A stretch of DNA of 43,154 nt from a virus. The notes below the pieces were generated by a model. The model saw only the letters and a list, made by a program, of their open reading frames with translations. It had not been told where the DNA came from and did no database searches. Of this stretch, positions 38,027 to 43,154 are shown piece by piece. Location of the stretch: positions 1 to 43,154 of IMG/VR virus record IMGVR_UViG_3300023184_002205; one strand, given 5' to 3'. The translations under genes and the position numbers were made by a program. Numbering within the stretch: position 1 is the first letter of the stretch; each line of letters begins with the position of its first letter.

Positions 38027-39439
38027 ATGCCACGTCTAAGTTTATATCGTCCAGAAAAGGGCAACGACTACAGATTCTTTGATCAACGCATCTCTGAAAT
38101 GTTTACCGTTGGTGGAGTTGATGTCAACATACACAAATATCTCGGCCCCATAACACAGGGTAATGTCAGCATGACAGAACCAGGTGGTGCTACTACACTT
38201 TTAGGTATACAAGATCTACTGTTCTTAGAAAATCGTGATCGCAAGTATGACACTTCAGTTTATACCATGCGAACTATCTATCGCATCAGTGATAACGATT
38301 TTGACCTTACGCAGTTTGGCCTATTTCTAACCGGTGACACTATGTTCGCTGTGTTCCATCTAAATGACATGATTGACACCATTGGTCGTAAGATCATGGT
38401 AGGTGATGTCATGGAACTACCTAATCTAAAAGACTACTATCCATTAGATGACAGCTTACCTGTAGCACTCAAACGCTATTATGTTGTGCAAGATGCTACA
38501 CGTGCGGCAGAAGGATTTGCTCCAACTTGGTATCCGCACTTGTGGCGTGTTAAATTACAACCACTGGTAGACAGTCAAGAATACAAAGATATCATCAACA
38601 ATATCAAAGCTGGTGATAACACAGATAATACCTTAGGTGAAGTTTTAAGCACCTATCAGAAATATATTGATATCAATGATGCTATCGTTAGTCGTGCAGA
38701 ACAAGATGTTCCTGCCAGCGGCTATGATACTACTGCGATTTATACATTACCTGTAGATGCACAAGGATATCCAGGTAATCCAGAAGGATTAGACGCCAGC
38801 GATGTAAGTGATGATGCCAGTGACGTTTTAGATGATGCAAGCTCAGCGACCTTAACATCGGTTAAGAAAGTAGAAGGATATCTAACCGGAGACGGCCTAC
38901 CACCAAACGGTGCGAATGTCAAAGCAGGTATAGCTTTTCCATATAGCCCAGGAGTGGGTGATTTCTACCTACGTTTAGACTATGTGCCTAATCGACTATT
39001 CCGCTATGATGGACGTCGTTGGGTCAAAGTAGAGGATGCTGTGAGAACTAACCTAACACCGGGTGCAACTAATACCACACAACTAAGTAGCTTTATCAAT
39101 GATACTAACAAGTTTATGAGTAACAGCGTTGCTTGGGACGCTATAAGAATCAGCAGTGGAGCATATACTCCTGCGGCTAATGCCTGGACATTATCATGGA
39201 ATGTAACAACAGGTAATATCGTAGTCAAAGTTCCGTATGTTAGCACATATGGTGCTAAGACTTATATCAATAATATCAAAGTTAACAACACTATTAGCAA
39301 TAGCAGTGGTAATATCAAGATTACCGTGGCTAATACTTACGTAAACGGTGACCTATTAGAATACACAGTTTACGAACATGTGATTAATGAACGTCAGAGC
39401 TTATCACAAGCCCTACGTCCTTCAGCGGATAATATATAA
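38027..39439 (+). CDS. 14: Probable neck protein gp14 with C-terminal extension
   Basis: 470 residues. Residues 1-190 fit the T4 gp14 pattern: VGGVDVNIHKYLGP (compare GVECYYVPR), LLFLENRDRKYD in place of the LIFGED motif, then FGLFLTGDTMFAVFHLNDM, GDVMELPNLKDYYPL and a final strand pair before DSQEYKDI, matching GDLVYFP...FEI. The remaining ~280 residues are not in T4 gp14: an acidic Ser/Asp hinge (DASDVSDDASDVLDDAS near 259-275) and beta-rich modules including GDFYLRLDYVPNRLFRYDGRRW. The call rests on pattern and on being directly before the gp15 gene, whose start it touches. The end, ERQSLSQALRPSADN, is distinctive. Confidence 0.6.
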   Translation: MPRLSLYRPEKGNDYRFFDQRISEMFTVGGVDVNIHKYLGPITQGNVSMTEPGGATTLLGIQDLLFLENRDRKYDTSVYTMRTIYRISDNDFDLTQFGLFLTGDTMFAVFHLNDMIDTIGRKIMVGDVMELPNLKDYYPLDDSLPVALKRYYVVQDATRAAEGFAPTWYPHLWRVKLQPLVDSQEYKDIINNIKAGDNTDNTLGEVLSTYQKYIDINDAIVSRAEQDVPASGYDTTAIYTLPVDAQGYPGNPEGLDASDVSDDASDVLDDASSATLTSVKKVEGYLTGDGLPPNGANVKAGIAFPYSPGVGDFYLRLDYVPNRLFRYDGRRWVKVEDAVRTNLTPGATNTTQLSSFINDTNKFMSNSVAWDAIRISSGAYTPAANAWTLSWNVTTGNIVVKVPYVSTYGAKTYINNIKVNNTISNSSGNIKITVANTYVNGDLLEYTVYEHVINERQSLSQALRPSADNI

Positions 39440-40866
39440 TGGCAGCACTTCAACAGTATTTTTATGATGCGCAGATAGAGCGGTTCTTAGCGCAGTTCAT
39501 ACGAATGATCTCTGGATTCCAAGTTGAGTTTGGGCAAGACCGTGATGGTAATAAAACTCTACAGCGTGTGCCTGTTTATTATGGTGACGGTAGTCGTCAG
39601 GTGGCCAGCATCATCACAAATATGAGTGAGAATGCTATGCCTACTACCCCTGCGATGACAGTATATATCAATGGAGTAACATATGATAGAGATCGTGTGC
39701 AGGATCCAACATTCGTTGGTAAGATGAGCATTCGACAACGTTATTATAACGAAGACACCCAGGAATTTGAAAATCGCCAAGGTAATGCATTTACCATTGA
39801 GCGTAGCATGCCTGTTCCATATACTTTAGATCTTAAAGTAGATATATGGACTTCAAATACCAAACAAAAATTACAACTATTAGAACAGCTGATGGTATTG
39901 TTTAATCCTGGTATGGAAATACAATCAACAGACAACTATATTGATTGGACTAGTTTGAGTGTGGTCTATTTAGAATCACCTAACTGGACCTCACGCAGTG
40001 TTCCAGTAAGCACAGAAAATCCAATCGATGTTGCTACTCTAACATTTAAACTACCTGTATGGATCAGTCCACCAGCTAAGGTCAAGAAACTTGGTGTTAT
40101 TGAAAAAATCGTTGCCAGCATACATGATGCCGATGGCAACCTAAGTGATGCTGTCTTAAATGACACTAACTTATTAGGCACAAGACAATATTTTACTCCC
40201 CTGATGTATGGGGTATTATTAATAGGTAATCAACTTACTCTGTTAAAAATGCAAGACGTTGAAACGCCACGCGAACCAAATGTAACCACAGATAATCCTG
40301 CAGAGACTCCATCAACTAAGGTTGGTACGAGAGATAGCTGGCCAAATTTAATCAACGTCTACGGCACTATCAAAAATGGTATCAGCCAAGTAAGACTCTT
40401 ACAAGAAGATGGCATAACCGAAGTGATTGGCACCATCAGCTACCACCCAACAGACGACAGTCTATTGATTTTTAATGTAGATATAGACACTAAACCCGGT
40501 AATACCCTGACTGCTATAGATGCGATCATTGACCCAACTAAAGTCACAGTAAATGCCAGCATTACCAGCCCTGCAACTAACGCAAGATATCTTATACTCG
40601 ACGACATCGGTAGTTTCAATACACCGAATGGCGGCGGACCTATCGTGTGGCGAGGATCAAACGGTCAAGATCTCGTAGCACATGCTAATGATATCATCCA
40701 ATATAACGGCACCTACTGGACTGTTTCATTTGACAGCCGTAGTGATTCTACGTTACAATATGTAAGTAACCTGACTACAGGAACTCAATATAAATGGACA
40801 GGAAATCAATGGGTAAAAAGCTACGAGGGCGAATACAAGGAAGGACTTTGGACTCTGGTCATATAG
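39439..40866 (+). CDS. 15: Tail completion/sheath stabiliser gp15 with C-terminal extension
   Basis: 475 residues (T4 gp15 272). The first ~230 match the family: YFYDAQIERFLAQFIRMISG, RVPVYYGDGSRQVASI (compare RVPITYASKEHF), PAMTVYINGVTYDRDRVQ, MPVPYTLDLKVDIWTSN, LMVLFNPGMEIQ and IDVATLTFKLPVWISPPAKV (compare EWSLTFEVNGWMYPP). gp15 caps the finished tail and joins it to the neck. Residues 240-475 are an extra beta-rich region ending with two YNG/W modules (IIQYNGTYWTV and YKWTGNQWVK). It starts on the stop of the gp14-like gene and its end overlaps the Nudix gene. Confidence 0.82.
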   Translation: MAALQQYFYDAQIERFLAQFIRMISGFQVEFGQDRDGNKTLQRVPVYYGDGSRQVASIITNMSENAMPTTPAMTVYINGVTYDRDRVQDPTFVGKMSIRQRYYNEDTQEFENRQGNAFTIERSMPVPYTLDLKVDIWTSNTKQKLQLLEQLMVLFNPGMEIQSTDNYIDWTSLSVVYLESPNWTSRSVPVSTENPIDVATLTFKLPVWISPPAKVKKLGVIEKIVASIHDADGNLSDAVLNDTNLLGTRQYFTPLMYGVLLIGNQLTLLKMQDVETPREPNVTTDNPAETPSTKVGTRDSWPNLINVYGTIKNGISQVRLLQEDGITEVIGTISYHPTDDSLLIFNVDIDTKPGNTLTAIDAIIDPTKVTVNASITSPATNARYLILDDIGSFNTPNGGGPIVWRGSNGQDLVAHANDIIQYNGTYWTVSFDSRSDSTLQYVSNLTTGTQYKWTGNQWVKSYEGEYKEGLWTLVI

Positions 40867-41276
40867 AAGGTGTAGGCACCTTCATCTACGCAACATCTAC
40901 TGGACGTTACTTATTTTTACTGCGTGATACCGCAAAATATAGTGGCACTTGGGGACTGGCGGGAGGTAAGATTGACGCAGGCGAACAGCTATTAGCATCT
41001 CTGCACAGAGAACTCAGCGAAGAACTTGGCTATAATTTTATCGATGTTAAAGTCATACCTATAGAAAAATTTACCAGTGACAATGGACACTTTAGTTACA
41101 ATACTTTTTTAATTCCAGTAGACGAAGAATTTACTCCCTCACTGAATCACGAACATCGCGGATATTGTTGGGTAAGGTTAGAAGATCATCCTAAACCCCT
41201 ACATCCGGGCGTATGGCGCACTATTAATTTTTCTGCGGTAATTGATAAGATAAAAACTTTAGAAGCGGTTTTATAG
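40809..41276 (+). CDS. Nudix hydrolase
   Basis: 155 residues from the ATG at 40809, chosen because CAGGAAATC lies at good spacing; an in-frame ATG at 40794 is the alternative. The Nudix box GX5EX7REUXEEXGU is complete: GKIDAGE (53-59), then RELSEELGY (67-75), with GTWGLAGG before it. Such enzymes cleave nucleoside diphosphates linked to another moiety, for example oxidised dNTPs, nucleotide sugars, NAD or mRNA caps; T4 has NudE.1. It overlaps gp15 by 58 bases and would be expressed late with it. Its stop overlaps the convergent glycosyltransferase-like gene by 6 bases. Substrate unknown. Confidence 0.85.
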   Translation: MGKKLRGRIQGRTLDSGHIEGVGTFIYATSTGRYLFLLRDTAKYSGTWGLAGGKIDAGEQLLASLHRELSEELGYNFIDVKVIPIEKFTSDNGHFSYNTFLIPVDEEFTPSLNHEHRGYCWVRLEDHPKPLHPGVWRTINFSAVIDKIKTLEAVL

Positions 41277-42005
41277 ATCTGTTTCTAAAACAAAATCTCT
41301 AAAAGAAATCTGTCTTAAATTGGTGCAATATTTATGACTTTCGGGTATATTACTTCTTCCATGCGGTGTGACCCATACAAAGTCTACATCGTTATAAAGT
41401 GTAAATAATTCTAATCTGTTATCAATCCATTTGCTACTGAGTATCTCAGTATCTATATGATCATACCCATTGGATCCAGCATAAACATTAAAATTTTGTC
41501 CTGGAGAATCTTGCTCATCAAATCCTAATAGGTATACTCGTTTGTGTCCATCAAAACACGCGATATAAGCCGCAGTAGTTCCTGCATCTGCATAGGGATT
41601 ATACGGAATCAAATAAAACTTATTTGGATATTCTAATAGATGAATAGCACTGGTATATACTATATTATTTTTGACATATTCGCTGGTTGATAATTCTTTT
41701 GTTATCTCATTACCAACTGCGACTAAAAAATCTGGAGTAAAATCTCTATATAGAGCATTACATCCGTAACTTTGTAAAGTATCTGCCCCAAGCAAACCAC
41801 TATATTTTTTTAAATTAGCTAAATCAAAGCCCAATCGACTGGGGCTATTTCCTATCACTACTGCACGATTAGAGATCTGATTATTGGTAACAGCATTAGG
41901 AACAGTTTCTACAGTTTCGTACCAATGTGTTCCTTCCTTTTTGCGTTCAACAATGATGTCTTCGCCGGTATAGTCCTTGCGATAACTTTTAGCTACTTTT
42001 AACAT
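41271..42005 (-). CDS. Glycosyltransferase-like protein (DUF115/MptE-like)
   Basis: 244 residues. RAVVIGNSPSRLGFDLANLK (48-67) and the following GCNALYRDFTPDFLVAVG are the pattern of the Rossmann-like DUF115/MptE-like family, whose members are linked to flagellin or surface glycosylation, and similar proteins occur beside tail-fibre genes in related phages as I recall. Also visible: NPYADAGTTAAYIACFDGHK and VYLLGFDEQDSPGQN, fitting a nucleotide-sugar pocket. It starts 10 bases after the fibre-like gene stop, so it may modify that fibre. No signal peptide or membrane segment. Function is inferred from family and place. Confidence 0.55.
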   Translation of the reverse strand: MLKVAKSYRKDYTGEDIIVERKKEGTHWYETVETVPNAVTNNQISNRAVVIGNSPSRLGFDLANLKKYSGLLGADTLQSYGCNALYRDFTPDFLVAVGNEITKELSTSEYVKNNIVYTSAIHLLEYPNKFYLIPYNPYADAGTTAAYIACFDGHKRVYLLGFDEQDSPGQNFNVYAGSNGYDHIDTEILSSKWIDNRLELFTLYNDVDFVWVTPHGRSNIPESHKYCTNLRQISFRDFVLETDL

Positions 42006-42015
42006 TGATCACCTA

Positions 42016-43154
42016 TTATAAAATGTAAGTTCCAAAACATTTAACGTTAGCTTGAACTACAGATGATGCAATTACTCCTGTGTAGTAAACTTGGACATTT
42101 CCAGCTAATACATTAGCACTTAAAACACCCATAGCATAGCCGTTATTAGTTACACCATATGTAGAAATATACGCATTACCAGCACCGTCTGTGATCACTT
42201 GTGCTTCATATGTTTCTACGTTACCAGTTGCACCTGTTCCTCTCTTAGCTGTAACAATCAATTTACCGCTGGTAAATGTTGTTTGGCTACGTGTAGCGAT
42301 CACATATGGTGTGTTATTCGCTGCGATATTAACTGCTGTTTGAGTGTAAGTAATATCTGTCCCAGCAAGTAGATTCATATCACCAGCAGTGTCAACTTCT
42401 ATACGTTTTACTGTGCCGCCATCGCTGGTTCCTGTCCACATTTGCACACCGGTATCAGCAGCTATATACTGATTGATACCATTACCATTTGTGATTGAAC
42501 TTACCGTAGTTGTTGTTGTTAATACACGAACATCAATTACATCATCTGGTGCTGGTGGTTCTGTAAATGTTAACGTTGTTCCGCTTACACTATATGCTAG
42601 TGTTGGGAACTGCATCACACCGTTAATACTTACGATACAGCCTGAAGTTGTAGCATTAGCTTGAATAGTAAATGTTGTATTAGTTCCGTCAACGTTACCG
42701 TAGCCGCCAGCAACATTACCTGAGAATTGACGATCACTGATTACAGTAAACACACTACCAGCAACTTGCCACTGAGTGCCGTCATAGAATTCCATTTGAT
42801 TAATTGTGCTATTGAAACGCAACATACCTGCTACGTCATTAGCGCCTTGGCTACTTGGTCGTGCACCAGTTGGTCCAACTGGAACCATCATTGAAGTTAC
42901 GCCACTAACTTTTAATATCGCACCTGGTTGGACTGTTAGATTGCCACCACCAATGATCACTGATTCTGTAGTTGAACCACCGAGGCCTTTTACGTTTGCA
43001 AAAATAGCAACATTACCTGATGTTGAGATCTTAACAGTGAACCCTTCAATACCATTGGTGCTGTTAAACACGGCACCTTTAGCAACATATAAATTAGATT
43101 GGAATCCAACGCCGCCAACAACGTTCAATGCACCAGTTGTAGCTGAACTTGCTG
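42016..43154 (-). CDS. Tail-fibre-like structural protein, N-terminus outside the window
   Basis: About 379 codons visible, open through the right edge; an in-frame TTG at 43128 is not needed as a start, since the frame continues (SSATTGALNVVGGVGF). Thr/Ser/Val/Asn-rich, low in charge and beta-repetitive, as in phage fibres and adhesins: NLTVQPGAILKVSG, GMLRFNSTINQMEFYDGTQW, an ISDRQFSGN...FTIQANATT...VSINGVMQFPTLAYSVSG block (residues split across ~150-220), and a C-terminal beta domain with DGAGNAYISTYGVT. The FYDGTQW unit is like the modules in the sheath, gp14- and gp15-like proteins. It probably forms receptor-binding or decorating fibres. Confidence 0.75.
   Translation of the reverse strand, partial: ASSATTGALNVVGGVGFQSNLYVAKGAVFNSTNGIEGFTVKISTSGNVAIFANVKGLGGSTTESVIIGGGNLTVQPGAILKVSGVTSMMVPVGPTGARPSSQGANDVAGMLRFNSTINQMEFYDGTQWQVAGSVFTVISDRQFSGNVAGGYGNVDGTNTTFTIQANATTSGCIVSINGVMQFPTLAYSVSGTTLTFTEPPAPDDVIDVRVLTTTTTVSSITNGNGINQYIAADTGVQMWTGTSDGGTVKRIEVDTAGDMNLLAGTDITYTQTAVNIAANNTPYVIATRSQTTFTSGKLIVTAKRGTGATGNVETYEAQVITDGAGNAYISTYGVTNNGYAMGVLSANVLAGNVQVYYTGVIASSVVQANVKCFGTYIL

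Noticed and set aside
40794-40808. Upstream ATG for the Nudix gene
   Set aside because: In frame, but the ribosome binding site spacing is poorer than for the ATG at 40809; kept only as an alternative.

Overview
The window is a piece of a T4-like myovirus genome (Straboviridae/cyanomyovirus/pelagiphage type of core). It encodes recognisable homologues of T4 gp1 (dNMP kinase), gp4, gp13, gp15, gp16, gp17, gp18, gp19, gp32, UvsX and UvsY, probable gp14 and gp54-like proteins, and T4-type late promoters (TATAAATA and variants). Host evidence is indirect. The left-edge porin looks betaproteobacterial, the DNA is fairly AT-rich, and the accessory genes resemble those of phages from open water, so a phage of an aquatic betaproteobacterium is my best inference. 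No tRNA, CRISPR or IS element was seen. Portal, protease and major capsid genes lie outside the window.

Layout. (1) 1-6603, minus strand: a porin cut by the window edge, then a tight five-gene run (acyltransferase, desaturase, B12-type radical SAM enzyme, second desaturase, S-adenosylhomocysteinase) behind a sigma70-like promoter. (2) 6637-7303: tandem hairpin repeats and a short early operon encoding an RNA polymerase omega-like protein and a small basic protein. (3) 7300-12356: a glycosyltransferase-like protein, two late-promoter proteins, a nucleotidyltransferase-cupin fusion, a methyltransferase, UvsY and a small acidic protein. (4) 12356-17808: UvsX, a coupled cluster of two radical SAM/twitch proteins, a compact SDR and a sulfotransferase-like protein, then gp32. 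(5) 17829-30119: a large conserved protein, the terminase large subunit, a group of putative capsid-internal proteins including an 1181-residue modular one, the small terminase, gp4 and baseplate/tail proteins. (6) 30140-36208: tail tube, a greatly enlarged tail sheath, an HNH-like protein on the plus strand, dNMP kinase and gp13. (7) 36244-43154: three proteins of unknown function, then gp14-like, gp15-like and Nudix genes on the plus strand, a glycosyltransferase-like protein and a fibre-like protein cut by the right edge.

How it may work together. Early sigma70 promoters drive the omega-like protein, the dNMP kinase, small unknowns and the lipid/surface operon. gp32, UvsX and UvsY form the recombination and replication core. 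Late promoters drive virion genes. Several proteins begin with a short M-[K/R]-...-[I/L/F]-x-E motif like the capsid-targeting and cleavage sequence of T4 internal proteins, which suggests a set of proteins packaged in the head. Accessory enzymes (two desaturases, three radical SAM proteins, acyl-, glycosyl-, sulfo- and methyltransferase-like proteins, a nucleotidyltransferase-PMI fusion, porin) point to remodelling of the host envelope or phage surface glycans, with S-adenosylhomocysteinase recycling a methylation by-product. All functions are from reading the sequence; no searches were run.
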